NCBI RefSeq assembly: GCF_000514815.1
Contig: NZ_AZWQ01000026.1
Span: 45,321 to 109,320, forward strand
Reading direction: 5' to 3'
DNA length: 64,000 nucleotides
Source of the DNA: Salinispora fenicalii
GTDB lineage: Bacteria; Actinomycetota; Actinomycetes; Mycobacteriales; Micromonosporaceae
The notes beneath the pieces were generated by a model, which saw only the letters and a program-made list of their open reading frames with translations, was not told where the DNA came from and ran no database searches. Made by a program: the position numbers and the translations under genes. Positions 53,712 to 62,842 of the stretch are shown one piece after another; position 1 is the first letter of the stretch, and each line of letters starts with the position of its first letter.

Positions 53712-54953
53712 ATGACGAGCACAGCGGAACACCAGAGCTTCGTCGGTCCGCACCGGTACCGTCACGCGGAGAAGATGATCCGGACCGCCGACCCGGTCTG
53801 GCAGGCAGCAGCCGATCATGGTCTGACCGGGATCAGTGTCGACACGCCCTCGGGCGATTCGAACAACCGGCTCGTTGACCGGGCGACCGGCCATGAGTTC
53901 GTCAACATGTGCTCCTGCGCCTACCTCGGCCTCAACCACCATCCGGCAGTGATTGAGGGGGCGGTGTCGGCGCTACGCGAGGCCGGCACCACCTGGCTGG
54001 TTACCTCCACGACCCGCATCCGGCACCAACTGCTGGCCCGGTTGGAGGAGGAACTGGGAGAACTGTTCGGCGCCCAGATCCTCCCCGGCACCACTTGTAG
54101 CGCGCTTACCGCCGGCATCTTGCCCCTGGTGGCCTCCGGGCACCTTGCCCCGGGCGGCCCCAGAGTGATGGTCTTCGACCGGCACTGCCACTTCTGCATG
54201 TCGTACGTGAAGCCCATCTGCGCAGAGGAGAGTATGGTCCTCACCTGCGACCACAACGACCTGAACTACCTGGAGGACATCTGCCGGCGGTATCCCAGCG
54301 TGGCCTACGTCGCCGACGGCGCGTACTCGATGGGCGGCGCCGCTGCCCTGGACGGTCTGCTGGAACTCCAGGACCGGTACGGTCTGTTTCTCTTCATCGA
54401 CGACTCACACTCGTTGTCACTGGTTGGCGAGCGAGGTGAGGGCTTCGTACGATCCCGACTGGCCATGAACCCGCTCACCGTCATCGTCACCAGCCTGGGC
54501 AAGGGCTTCGGTACCGGCGGTGGTGTAGCCATGCTCGGCGATCCGGCGATGTCCCGCTTCCTGGCCCGGCACGCCGGGCCGGTGGGATGGTCGCAGAACA
54601 TGGCCCTGCCGCTGGTCGGGGCCTCATTGGCGAGCGCCGCCATTCACCGTTCACCGGAACTGGGCCAGTTGCAGCGCCGACTGAACGAGAACGTGGCGTA
54701 CTTCGACGAGCTGCTACCCACCTCCTTTGCGGGTAACGGACTGCCGGTACGTCGAATCACCGTGGGCGACACCGACCGGGCGGTCCGACTCTCCGCGGAG
54801 TTGTACCGGCGGGGCTTCTACAGCTCGGCGGTGTTCTTTCCCATCGTGCCGCAGGGCCAGGCCGGGCTGCGGATCATGATCCGCGCCGACATTGACCAGT
54901 CGGTCCTGGCCACCTTCGCCGACCACGTACGGGAGCTTACTGATGCGGCCTGA
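53712..54953 (+). CDS. Alpha-oxoamine synthase (PLP), ketomemicin KtmB-like
   Basis: A 413-residue class II aminotransferase-fold enzyme like 8-amino-7-oxononanoate synthase or glycine C-acetyltransferase. The PLP lysine is K264 in TSLGKGFGTGGG, with FIDDSHSLSLVGERG supplying the Asp and His, and CSCAYLGLNHHPAV near the start. It would condense an acyl-CoA with an amino acid to form a ketone, the carbonylmethylene bond of ketomemicin. AGGGAGAG precedes ATG 53712; the 47-base gap to the aldolase may hold a weak start site. Confidence 0.9.
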   Translation: MTSTAEHQSFVGPHRYRHAEKMIRTADPVWQAAADHGLTGISVDTPSGDSNNRLVDRATGHEFVNMCSCAYLGLNHHPAVIEGAVSALREAGTTWLVTSTTRIRHQLLARLEEELGELFGAQILPGTTCSALTAGILPLVASGHLAPGGPRVMVFDRHCHFCMSYVKPICAEESMVLTCDHNDLNYLEDICRRYPSVAYVADGAYSMGGAAALDGLLELQDRYGLFLFIDDSHSLSLVGERGEGFVRSRLAMNPLTVIVTSLGKGFGTGGGVAMLGDPAMSRFLARHAGPVGWSQNMALPLVGASLASAAIHRSPELGQLQRRLNENVAYFDELLPTSFAGNGLPVRRITVGDTDRAVRLSAELYRRGFYSSAVFFPIVPQGQAGLRIMIRADIDQSVLATFADHVRELTDAA

Positions 54954-55497
54954 GCAGGCCGGGAAGCCGACCGGATCCGGTCCGGTCGGCTTCCGGAGGG
55001 TAGGCGAGAACCGATACCGCGAACAGGTCGGCTTCTACTACGACGAGATCGTCGTCGGCACGGTGATCGAGCATCGGCCCGGCCGCACCGTGACCGAGAT
55101 GGACAACGTACTGATGAGCATGTTGAGCATGAACGCGTCACCGCTGCACATCGACGGCGCCTACGCCGAGGCGGGCCGGTGGGGCCAGCCCCTCGTCTCC
55201 AGTCTGGTGACCCTGAGCATCGTCGGCGGGATGACCGCCCGCAGCACCAGTGGCCGGGCCATCGCGAACCTTGGCTGGGAACGGATCCACCTTCCCCAGC
55301 CGGTCTTCGTGGGCGACACGCTATATGCCGAGAGCGAAGTGACCGCGAAACGGCTCTCCGCCAGCCGGCCGGGAGAGGGCATCGTGAGCTGCCGCACCAT
55401 CGGCCACAAAGCCACCGGCGAGGTGGTCCTCACCTTCGAGCGGAGCTTCCTGGTGCCGACCGCGCAATCCAGCATCGACGACACGACAGGCTACTGA
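54943..55497 (+). CDS. MaoC-like dehydratase
   Basis: A 184-residue hot-dog-fold hydratase/dehydratase. FYYDEIVVGTVIEHRPGRTVTEMDN and SPLHIDGAYAEAGRWG contain the Asp and His of MaoC-type active sites, and LPQPVFVGDTLYAESEV is typical of the family. It overlaps the oxoamine synthase gene by 11 bases and has GGGAG upstream. It is the matching dehydratase that would remove water from the aldolase product before reduction. Confidence 0.88.
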   Translation: MRPEQAGKPTGSGPVGFRRVGENRYREQVGFYYDEIVVGTVIEHRPGRTVTEMDNVLMSMLSMNASPLHIDGAYAEAGRWGQPLVSSLVTLSIVGGMTARSTSGRAIANLGWERIHLPQPVFVGDTLYAESEVTAKRLSASRPGEGIVSCRTIGHKATGEVVLTFERSFLVPTAQSSIDDTTGY

Positions 55498-55518
55498 CCC
55501 TCCACCCACCCCGCGCGG

Positions 55519-56166
55519 TCAGGCCGCAGTGCTCCACAGTGCTTGAAAGGCGACGGCCTCGCCGGTCAGCCAGCGCTCGATCTCCGCGGGTTTCGCGGTC
55601 GCTGGCGTGCGGTGCGTCCGGCCGCGCCGGACATCGACCAGGACGGGTTCGGCGTGCGGCAGGATCGCCTCCATCTGTCGGCCCATCAGGTGCAGCACGG
55701 CCAGGGTTGCCTCGTCGCTCGGCGGGGCCTCGTCGAAGTGCAGGCGAATGGCCTCGGCCCGCCCGTCGGCGTATCGGATTCCGAAGTGTGGGTTGATCTT
55801 CACAGGTAGGTCGCCCAGCAGGGCGAGTGCGTCGCGGGTCTGGGCCAGGTCGACCGACCGGGGTGCGCCGAGGGAAAGCAGCCAGGCCATCGCCCCCGGC
55901 ACCAGCGCCTGGTAGAGCGGACGCCACCGGGGCTTGACGGCGGCGACCACCCGGTCGAGGTGGGTGCCGCTGGTGTGGAAGGCGATGTCGGCCTTGAGGG
56001 CCTTGACGAACTGGCCATGTGGATTGAAGCCGGAGCGGCTGGCCCGCTGCCGGCGCAGGCCGCCAACGAAGGTGGCCTTGGCCGGGCCGGTGCGGTCGAC
56101 GTAACGGGTGAAGCCAAGGAGCGTGGTGTAGGGGGCGAGGGGAGTGACGGGGGTGGGCGCAGTCAC
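55519..56166 (-). CDS. Conserved hypothetical protein
   Basis: A 215-residue soluble protein. GTG 56166 is preferred to ATG 56172, because GGGAGG lies 6 bases before the GTG but abuts the ATG. It contains LGFTRYVDRTGPAKATFVGG, SGFNPHGQFVKALKADIAFHTSGTHLDRVV and HFGIRYADGRAEAIRLHFD, a pattern of conserved actinobacterial proteins of unknown function. It is not obviously part of the pseudopeptide cluster, being convergent with it. An inverted repeat lies upstream. Confidence 0.7.
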   Translation of the reverse strand: MTAPTPVTPLAPYTTLLGFTRYVDRTGPAKATFVGGLRRQRASRSGFNPHGQFVKALKADIAFHTSGTHLDRVVAAVKPRWRPLYQALVPGAMAWLLSLGAPRSVDLAQTRDALALLGDLPVKINPHFGIRYADGRAEAIRLHFDEAPPSDEATLAVLHLMGRQMEAILPHAEPVLVDVRRGRTHRTPATAKPAEIERWLTGEAVAFQALWSTAA

Positions 56167-56191
56167 GGGCATCCTCCCAGCTCAGCAGCGA

Positions 56192-56213
56192 GATTAGTAC
56201 ATACATTCTAATC
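56192..56213. promoter_or_regulatory. Inverted repeat upstream of the conserved hypothetical gene
   Basis: GATTAG and CTAATC, 6-bp arms separated by an AT-rich 10-base centre (TACATACATT), 26 bases before the chosen start on the minus strand. The AT-rich composition is striking in this genome and suggests a repressor site overlapping the -10 region. Confidence 0.55.
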
Positions 56214-56424
56214 GACTGAGCTGATCTCGCCTAGGACAAATCACCCACGCACGTTGTCCGGTCCGCCGCACGTTGGCGCCGTCCGTGGACCTTCCTCAGC
56301 GCCCCCACCGCGTCCGGCAGTCGGCGCGACTGTGTCGCAGCGGGTGCGCGGTCGGCAGTCGGGCGCTGGCCAGCGTTGCCGTTGTTTCGGCCGACTACTA
56401 CGGCCAGGCCGACATGGACGGTCC

Positions 56425-58263
56425 TCAGGCCTCGTGTGTTGGTCGGCGTCGGTGGGTGGCAAGGGTCAGGGCCGCGCCGGTGAGGGTGAGTAGGAATCCG
56501 GCGGCGAGGATGGTGGGCAGACTGGTGCCGGTTACGGGGATGGTGGGCTTTGGGACGGTGACCGTCGTGGGGCTAGATGTTGAGGCTGGGCAGTTGCTGT
56601 CGCCGTTGTAGCGCGCCTGGATGTGGTGTGTGCCGGGTGCCAGACGTGTGATCGTGAGGGTTGCGGTGGTGGTGGGGTTGCCGGACAGGGGTTCCGTGTC
56701 CAGGGTTGTCGTGTCGTCGTGGAAGGTCACGGTCCCGGTGGGAGTGCTGCCGGTGCAGGTCACGGTAGCGGTGAGTGTGACGGGTTGATCCGGTTTCGGG
56801 CTCGGTGGGGACGCCTGCAGGGTCGTGGTTGATGTCGATGGGGCGATAGCCAGACTGTGGCGGTTGCCGGCGGCGGCGGCGGTGATCGTGGTGCCGGCTG
56901 GCAGGTCCACCGCGACGGGGGTCCTTCTGCGGGTAGCGGTGGTCCCGTCGCCTACCTGGCCGAGGGCGTTGTAGCCCCAGGCCAGCATGGTGCCGGTGGA
57001 GGTCACCGCCAGAGTGTGGAAGGCGCCGGCGGCCACGGTGGTGATCGTGGTGCCGGTTGGCAGGTTCACCGCGACGGGGGTGTTGCTGTCCGTGGTGCTG
57101 CCATCGCCCAGCTGGCCGAAGTTGTTGTGCCCCCAGGCCAGCAGGGTGTCGGCGGAGGTCACCGCCAGAGTGTGGCGGGCACCGCCGGAGACGGTGGTGA
57201 TCGTGGTGCCGGCCGGCAGGTCCACCGCGACGGGGGTGCTTTTGTCCGTGGTGGTGCCATCACCCAACTGGCCGAAGATGTTGTAGCCCCAGGCCAGCAG
57301 GGTGTCGGCGGAGGTCAGCGCCAGACTGTGGTAGGCGCCGGCGGCCACGGTGGTGATCGTGGTGCCGGCTGGCAGGTCCACCGCAACAGGGGTGCTGCTG
57401 TCCGTGAGGGTCCCATCTCCTAACTGGCCGGCACTGTTGTCGCCCCAGGCCAGGACGGTGCCGGTGGAGGTCAACGCCAGACTGTGACGGTCACCGGCGG
57501 CCACGGCGGTGATCGTGGTGCCGGTTGGCAGGTTCACCGCGACGGGGGTGCTTCTGCGGGTGGTGGTGCCATCTCCCAGCTGGCCGATGAAATTTTCGCC
57601 CCAGGCCAGCATGGTGCCGGTGGAGGTCAACGCCAGACTGTGACGGTCACCGGCGGCCACGGCGGTGATCGTGGTGCCGGTTGGCAGGTTCACCGCGACG
57701 GGGGTGCTTCTGCGGGTGGTGGTGCCATCTCCCAGCTGGCCGATGAAATTTTCGCCCCAGGCCAGCATGGTGCCGGTGGAGGTCAACGCCAGACTGTGAC
57801 GGTCACCGGCGGCCACGGCGGTGATCGTGGTGCCGGCTGGCAGGTCCACCGCAACAGGGGTGCTGCTGTCCGTGGTGGTCCCATCTCCCAGCTGGCCGGC
57901 ACTGTTGTCGCCCCAGGCCAGGACGGTGCCGGCGGAGGTCAACGCCAGACCGTAGGCGGTGCCGGCGGCGATAGCGGTGATCGTGGTATCGGCTGGCAGG
58001 TCCACCGCAACGGGGGTGCTGCTGTCCGTGGTGGTCCCATCACCCAACTCGCCGTCACTGTTGTTTCCCCAGGCCAGGCCGGTACCAGGAGGGCCCGCTG
58101 CCGCCGACGGCACGCTCTGCGCGAGCACGCGCGTCGCACCGACCGAGGCTATGCCCAGCACGATCGCCACCATCAACGGCACCGCGAACAGCCCCCGCAG
58201 ACGCGCCGGCCGTACCCAGCTCTTTCTCACGTCCGCGACCGTGCCGGTCCAGAAACCCGCCAC
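56425..58263 (-). CDS. Secreted RCC1-repeat (beta-propeller) protein with Ig-like domain and sortase-like tail
   Basis: A 612-residue protein. N-terminal signal/anchor is about residues 20-48 (LFAVPLMVAIVLGIASVG). Then come eight tandem RCC1 repeats of about 52 residues, each with LAWG.N..GQLGDGT and TPVAVDLP.GTTIT, a seven/eight-blade propeller. Next is an Ig-like 3 domain (PVTLTATVTCTGSTPTGTVTF, about 455-545), then IPVTGTSLPTILAAGFLLTLTG and a basic end, resembling an LPxTG-like cell-wall sorting signal. Repeats three and four are identical at DNA level. Surface display and ligand binding are likely; partner unknown. Confidence 0.88.
   Translation of the reverse strand: MAGFWTGTVADVRKSWVRPARLRGLFAVPLMVAIVLGIASVGATRVLAQSVPSAAAGPPGTGLAWGNNSDGELGDGTTTDSSTPVAVDLPADTTITAIAAGTAYGLALTSAGTVLAWGDNSAGQLGDGTTTDSSTPVAVDLPAGTTITAVAAGDRHSLALTSTGTMLAWGENFIGQLGDGTTTRRSTPVAVNLPTGTTITAVAAGDRHSLALTSTGTMLAWGENFIGQLGDGTTTRRSTPVAVNLPTGTTITAVAAGDRHSLALTSTGTVLAWGDNSAGQLGDGTLTDSSTPVAVDLPAGTTITTVAAGAYHSLALTSADTLLAWGYNIFGQLGDGTTTDKSTPVAVDLPAGTTITTVSGGARHTLAVTSADTLLAWGHNNFGQLGDGSTTDSNTPVAVNLPTGTTITTVAAGAFHTLAVTSTGTMLAWGYNALGQVGDGTTATRRRTPVAVDLPAGTTITAAAAGNRHSLAIAPSTSTTTLQASPPSPKPDQPVTLTATVTCTGSTPTGTVTFHDDTTTLDTEPLSGNPTTTATLTITRLAPGTHHIQARYNGDSNCPASTSSPTTVTVPKPTIPVTGTSLPTILAAGFLLTLTGAALTLATHRRRPTHEA
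57481..57792 (-). repeat. Exact 156-bp tandem duplication inside the RCC1 gene
   Basis: Bases 57481-57636 and 57637-57792 are identical. Each unit is 52 codons and encodes one RCC1 blade containing LAWGENFIGQLGDGTTTRRS. Neighbouring blades share only part of this sequence, so this copy is recent. Confidence 0.95.
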
Positions 58264-58796
58264 CTACCCCTACCCCTCTGTCTCCCCCGCCACCGGTCTG
58301 TGTCCGACCACGGTCTGTACAACGACTCCAGCCGGCCGCAGGCTGCGTCGGTAGGTTGGCGCGGTAGGGGCCGACCAGGGCGGTTCACTCCTGGACGCGC
58401 GCGCAGCGGCGCGAGGGTGCTGCGGATTTGGGTCCCTGCAGGTTGGGTATGGGTGGGTGTGGTACCTGATTAGGCGATCATCACTGATATCCATATGATG
58501 CCCGTGTGGGGTGTGGTCGGGGGCACGGTGGTGGCGGAATCCCGGCCGGCGTCGGGGCGTTACACCATGCGTACGACCGAGGAAGCGACCCGCCCGTGGG
58601 GTGGGTGAGGCCCGGAATGACGCGGGCCCGCCGGTCGTTACACATGGACCCGGCACCGTGCGTGTCCCCCGGACCGCGGTAGCCGAGGATCTTCTTTCCC
58701 TGTTTCTGTTGAGCGCCGGACGGTGCTTGCACCCCTGCCGCCTGATCCCCCCTTTCGGGCGCGTATGGGGTGTCGACCCCCGAATGGAGCATTCTC
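58264..58796. other. Intergenic region between RCC1 gene and secreted protein
   Basis: A 533-base region with no supported gene; short frames on both strands have no start signals. It must contain divergent promoters. No riboswitch of the ydaO class is recognised here. Confidence 0.5.
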
Positions 58797-59399
58797 ATGA
58801 ACACGATTCTGCGTCGTAGTGTGCTGGCCCTGGCTGCGTCCGCGTCTCTAGGCGGAGCGTTCGCGGTGGGTGCCACGCCCGCAACCGCTGCTAGCAACCC
58901 GCATCCGGACAAGGTGGCCGAGGCTTCGTCGTGGCTGCAGGAGGAGCTGCTGAAGTTGCAGCCCGGCACGGCCGACGGCGGTATCTACACCGACAAGCCC
59001 GGCTATCACAACACCCGCGCGGCCAACGGCCCCACCGACTACTCCGTCCTTGACGACAACGACCAGGGCGGACCCTCGGACAAGGCCGCTGCCTACGACT
59101 GGACCTTCTCGGAGGCCACCAACATCGCGGAGTACTCCAGCCGCCTGCTCGCCTCCGGCCAGGATCCCGATGATCCTCGACTGGACGGCTGGCGTGAGTT
59201 CTTCGGGCAGGCCGACAGCGACAACGAGGTGGAAGGCTGGGACTTCCGCACGGACGAAGCCGCCACTTCCGACCCATCGCACCTGTGGCACATCCACCTG
59301 AGCGAGGACCGGGACAAGGTCACCAGCTTCGAGAACAAAGAGGCACTGCTCAGCGTTCTTCGAGGCGAGACCGTAGACCAGTGGCGGCTCAACAAGTGA
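58797..59399 (+). CDS. Small secreted protein with M15-like motifs
   Basis: A 200-residue exported protein. ATG 58797 has GGAG about 8 bases upstream and starts a clear signal peptide (LALAASASLGGAFAVGATPATA, cleavage near 32). The mature part has GGIYTDKPGYHNTRAAN, AAAYDWTFSEA and HLWHIHLSEDR. The ordered His, Asp and HxH pattern resembles the zinc site of peptidase M15/VanY-like peptidoglycan hydrolases, so a wall-hydrolysing function is plausible but not certain. It has its own strong terminator. Confidence 0.75.
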   Translation: MNTILRRSVLALAASASLGGAFAVGATPATAASNPHPDKVAEASSWLQEELLKLQPGTADGGIYTDKPGYHNTRAANGPTDYSVLDDNDQGGPSDKAAAYDWTFSEATNIAEYSSRLLASGQDPDDPRLDGWREFFGQADSDNEVEGWDFRTDEAATSDPSHLWHIHLSEDRDKVTSFENKEALLSVLRGETVDQWRLNK

Positions 59400-59491
59400 G
59401 CCGACCGGGTCGCTGACCACGCCGCCGGGCTGGTCACCGAGTACGGGACCAGCTGAACCACCAAGATCACACCCCACCAGGGGAGAGCACG

Positions 59492-59528
59492 CTGTTGGCC
59501 GGCACCGGATTCGGGTGCCGGCCAACAG
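59492..59528. terminator. Terminator between secreted protein and oxoamine synthase
   Basis: A perfect 15-bp inverted repeat (CTGTTGGCCGGCACC / GGTGCCGGCCAACAG) with a 7-base loop, serving the converging genes on both sides. Confidence 0.9.
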
Positions 59529-59650
59529 CCGTATCTCGGGGCGGACCGGATCACGTGCTCGTCCCACCCTGATCGAGGGTCCCCTTCGGCGTCGCCGTCC
59601 AACTGAACGAAACGCCCCAGCCGGGATCGCCTGATGGGACGTGGCGATGG

Positions 59651-61195
59651 CTACCGCTCTGTGCTCCCGAAGGCACTGGACAGGTACGTGCGGGCGTCGG
59701 CGATTGCATCCGCGATGATCTTTGCTGCGGCGCGGGCCTCATCTGGCTCATGGTTTGCCTGCACCTGAAGCCGAAACCGGGACGAGCCCGTCGGAGTCAC
59801 CGGGAACTCCACCATGAACGCGAGCACCCCGCGGTCGAACAGCAGGCGGTTGGCGATCCGCGCCAGCTTCTCGTTTCCGATCAGGAGCGGCACGATCGGC
59901 GACGGCTCACCCATACAGGTCAACCCGTACCCGATCAGCTCCTCGCGAAGCGCGGTGACGGCGGTGTGCAGCCGGGAACGGAGGAGATCTCCCTCCGTGG
60001 AGCGGATGATCTTCGAGGCTTCCAGGACCACGGCGGTCTGCACGGGGGAGAGCGCGTTGGAGAACATGTGCGACCCGCCGAACATCTTGAGGTACTGCTT
60101 GAGCGCGGGAGAGGCCGAGGCGACGAAGCCGCCGTTGGAGCAGAACGTCTTGGAGAAGGCGCCCATCACGATGTCGATGTCACCGAGCACGTCCTGCATC
60201 CCGAGCACGCCGGTACCACCCGGGCCCATCGAACCCAGGTCGTGCGCCACATCCACGAGCAGGGTCGCGTCATGCTCCCGGCACACCCGCTGCAGGGTCA
60301 CCAGATCCGGCCAGTCAGCATCCACCGAGAAGAGGCCGTCCGTGACAACGAGGATGCCGTTGCGGCTGTCTCGCCGACGGATGTCGACCAGGTGGCGACG
60401 GACCGCCTCCACGTTGAGATGTTCGTAGCGCACGACGTTGCGGGTGGTCGCCCGGGCCCCCTGCTGGAGGCAGGAGTGCGCCAGCCGGTCGATCAGAACA
60501 TGATCCTCTTGGCGGACCAGGCCCGCCATTGCGCCGAAGCCGGCGGCCCACCCGGTCGGGAAGAGCGTCACCTGCTCGGCGCGTACCAACTCGCCGAGCG
60601 ACGCCTCCAGTTCGTCGGAGATCCGGGTGTTCCCGAGCACCATTGGTGACCCGGCACTGTGCGGACCGTAGTTACGCATGGCCTTAGCCGCCGCCTCCCG
60701 GATCGCCGGGTGCGTGTTGAACGACAGATAGTCCTGCGAGTTGAAGTTGATCCCGCGGGTACGCCGGCCGATGTCGTTGGTGATCTGGGCGACGCTGTTC
60801 GGTGCGGCCTCCAGCGTTCTGGAGTACTGCCACGTCTCGGTCCGCCGCCGCGCCTCGACCCACCCATAAAATTCCTCGGTACGGGTCATCAGGTTACGGC
60901 CGGCCGGCCGGTAGAAGTCGTAGGCGTTCTTGTCGAGCGCGTACTCCTCGTCGGCGTCAACCTGCAGGTCGGCGGGTTCCCACATCTGGGTCAGGTCGGC
61001 GACCACCTCGTCGAGGGTGCTCTCGTCCAACGAGCCGAACTCGTCCCACGGGATGTGGGTGGCCCAGTTCCGGGTCATCTCGGAGACCTCGGCCGCGGCT
61101 ACCGCCATGGCCTCCAGATCGCGCCGGGCGGCGGCCGCGAGGATGGTCTCGATCAGTTCGTCGTCGTCGCGTTGGTCAAGCTCAGGCAGGGACAC
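59651..61195 (-). CDS. Alpha-oxoamine synthase with N-terminal extension
   Basis: A 514-residue PLP enzyme of the 8-amino-7-oxononanoate/5-aminolevulinate synthase family. PLP Lys349 is in GAFSKTFCSNGGF, with VDVAHDLGSMG as the Asp/His region and SQDYLSFNTHPAIREAA as entry motif. The first 110 residues are an acidic helical extension (DDDELIETILAAAARRD, DLTQMWEPADLQVDAD) not found in ordinary family members; it may dock a carrier protein. GTG 61195 has AGGAG 7 bases upstream. It follows an FAD oxidoreductase gene by 25 bases. Substrates unknown. Confidence 0.88.
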   Translation of the reverse strand: MSLPELDQRDDDELIETILAAAARRDLEAMAVAAAEVSEMTRNWATHIPWDEFGSLDESTLDEVVADLTQMWEPADLQVDADEEYALDKNAYDFYRPAGRNLMTRTEEFYGWVEARRRTETWQYSRTLEAAPNSVAQITNDIGRRTRGINFNSQDYLSFNTHPAIREAAAKAMRNYGPHSAGSPMVLGNTRISDELEASLGELVRAEQVTLFPTGWAAGFGAMAGLVRQEDHVLIDRLAHSCLQQGARATTRNVVRYEHLNVEAVRRHLVDIRRRDSRNGILVVTDGLFSVDADWPDLVTLQRVCREHDATLLVDVAHDLGSMGPGGTGVLGMQDVLGDIDIVMGAFSKTFCSNGGFVASASPALKQYLKMFGGSHMFSNALSPVQTAVVLEASKIIRSTEGDLLRSRLHTAVTALREELIGYGLTCMGEPSPIVPLLIGNEKLARIANRLLFDRGVLAFMVEFPVTPTGSSRFRLQVQANHEPDEARAAAKIIADAIADARTYLSSAFGSTER

Positions 61196-61220
61196 AGTCG
61201 ATCTCCTGGCGGGGTACGGG

Positions 61221-62549
61221 TCAGGCGAACAGGTTCTGCTGGTACATCCGAGCGGTCGCGGGGAAGTCCTCGAACACCGGGTAGCCGGCCGAGGTCTCCT
61301 TCGCGGCATCGTTGAGGAGGAGGAGGTTCGACGCCTGGAAGAACTCCGAAACCGGCGCGACGTCGGCGTGGGTGGCGACGAACCGGTCGATCTCCTGCTG
61401 GTTTCCGCGCAACGCCACGAACAACTGCAGTTCGTCGTGGCGGTACGGTCGCATCTCCGCGAGCGTGCAGACGTAGTCGTAGTAGGCGGCGGCGTTCTGG
61501 CTGCGGCGGCGGCCCTCATAGCTGGCCATTGCCTCGTGGAGCGACACGTCCCCGGAGAGCCACTGGCCGAGCGCGGCGGCCACCAGCTCCGCACCCCGGA
61601 AGGCATGGGTCATCCCGATCGCGGTGCACTGGTCCTTGGCCGACTCGGCATCCCCGACAAGCACCCAGCCCGGTCCGGCCAGCGGCCGGAGGAACGCGGA
61701 CTGGTCCAACGTGCCGTAGATGCGCTCCGCCCGTACGCCCTGCGTCCGGACCACCTCGCCCAGCTCCGGGCTGACAAAATCCAGCGCCCGCTGGAGGTTG
61801 CCGGGCACATCACGACGGAACTCGCGGGACCACTCGCTCGGACCCCAGACCAGGACCATGTTCTGGTCGTGGTTGGTGGGTGCCACGGCGCAGGCCAGCC
61901 GACCGCGCCGGTGTAGCTGCGCCGGGCCGAGGTCAAAGCCGGAATAGTAGCTCCAGTAGGCGAAGGTGCATCGGGGCCGCTCGTCGAACTTCGGCAGGCC
62001 GAGGGAGCGGGCGACGAACGAGTTGCGACCGTCGGCGCCGATCACGATCCGGGCGCGCTCTTCGACCAACTGCCCGTCGCAGTCGCGTCCCCGTACCCCG
62101 ACGACCTGGTCACCCTCGGTGATGAGTTCTCGTACCGTGAAGTTCGTCCGCACCTCGGCACCGGCCTTGCTCGCCGCCTCGACCAGTAGCTGGTCGAGCA
62201 CGTGCCGACGGATCGAGGCGTACGAGCGCACCACGCCCGAGTCGTCGCCATGCCAGTCGCGGAAGTAGGCGCGCAGAAGTTCGTCCGGCACCGAGCCGGT
62301 GAGCGGAATTCCGTCGTTGACGAACGTGACCTCGGTGTGTGCCGGGGTGACCGCCAGCACCTGGTCCAGCAGGCCCCACCGGTTCAGGTAGGACGTCCCG
62401 TGCGGCCAGAGGAAGTGGGTCGAGATGACGTCGCTGGGAAAGCTTGATCGGTCTACGACCAGTACCCGATATCCCTGTCGGGCCAGAAGCATGCCGGTGG
62501 ACGCGCCCGCGCAGCGGCCCCCGATGACAATCGCGTCGTACCTGGGCAT
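61221..62549 (-). CDS. FAD-dependent oxidoreductase (PHBH/geranylgeranyl reductase-like)
   Basis: A 442-residue flavoprotein. The FAD Rossmann motif is IVIGGRCAGASTGMLLARQG (residues 7-26), with the second FAD motif in VLVGDAESAKDQCTAIGMTHAFRGAE and the IGADGRNS loop. This is the FAD_binding_3 group of monooxygenases, halogenases and reductases; the Trp-halogenase lysine motif and WxWxIP are not present. It probably oxidises or reduces the small molecule made by the downstream oxoamine synthase. Two-gene leftward operon. Confidence 0.88.
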   Translation of the reverse strand: MPRYDAIVIGGRCAGASTGMLLARQGYRVLVVDRSSFPSDVISTHFLWPHGTSYLNRWGLLDQVLAVTPAHTEVTFVNDGIPLTGSVPDELLRAYFRDWHGDDSGVVRSYASIRRHVLDQLLVEAASKAGAEVRTNFTVRELITEGDQVVGVRGRDCDGQLVEERARIVIGADGRNSFVARSLGLPKFDERPRCTFAYWSYYSGFDLGPAQLHRRGRLACAVAPTNHDQNMVLVWGPSEWSREFRRDVPGNLQRALDFVSPELGEVVRTQGVRAERIYGTLDQSAFLRPLAGPGWVLVGDAESAKDQCTAIGMTHAFRGAELVAAALGQWLSGDVSLHEAMASYEGRRRSQNAAAYYDYVCTLAEMRPYRHDELQLFVALRGNQQEIDRFVATHADVAPVSEFFQASNLLLLNDAAKETSAGYPVFEDFPATARMYQQNLFA

Positions 62550-62842
62550 GCGGATTCCCTTCCGAGGAGTGGATAGCTCAGCGATCTCGGCGGATCCAGT
62601 GTGCTCACTACAACCGCGTCTGTCTAACTAGGTCGGTACCACCAGCGCAACGGCACTGACCAGACAGGGGCCACCGGCGCCGCCGGACGCAGCACCGTCG
62701 GCAAAGCGATGACGCAGAGTTGCCGACCGGTGGCGTCAGCTGGATATCGCCGTGAGGGCGTTTCTCCGCATATACCGGTACTAATTGGTGCAAAATCGGG
62801 CCTGTTCTATTGGCGGTATTTGCCGGCATGGAGGTAGGAGCA

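Noticed and set aside
56857..58473. Glycine-rich plus-strand repeats as a coding repeat protein
   Set aside because: They are the reverse complement of the RCC1 repeats; only the minus frame has a signal peptide, propeller motifs and sorting tail.
58264..58796. Riboswitch ahead of the small secreted M15-like protein
   Set aside because: Secreted wall-enzyme genes often have ydaO leaders, but the conserved blocks seen at 14240-14362 are not found here.
62568..62640. A tRNA-like start (GTGGATAGCTCAG)
   Set aside because: The D-arm-like string is not followed by an anticodon stem, a TTCGA T-arm or a matching acceptor stem.
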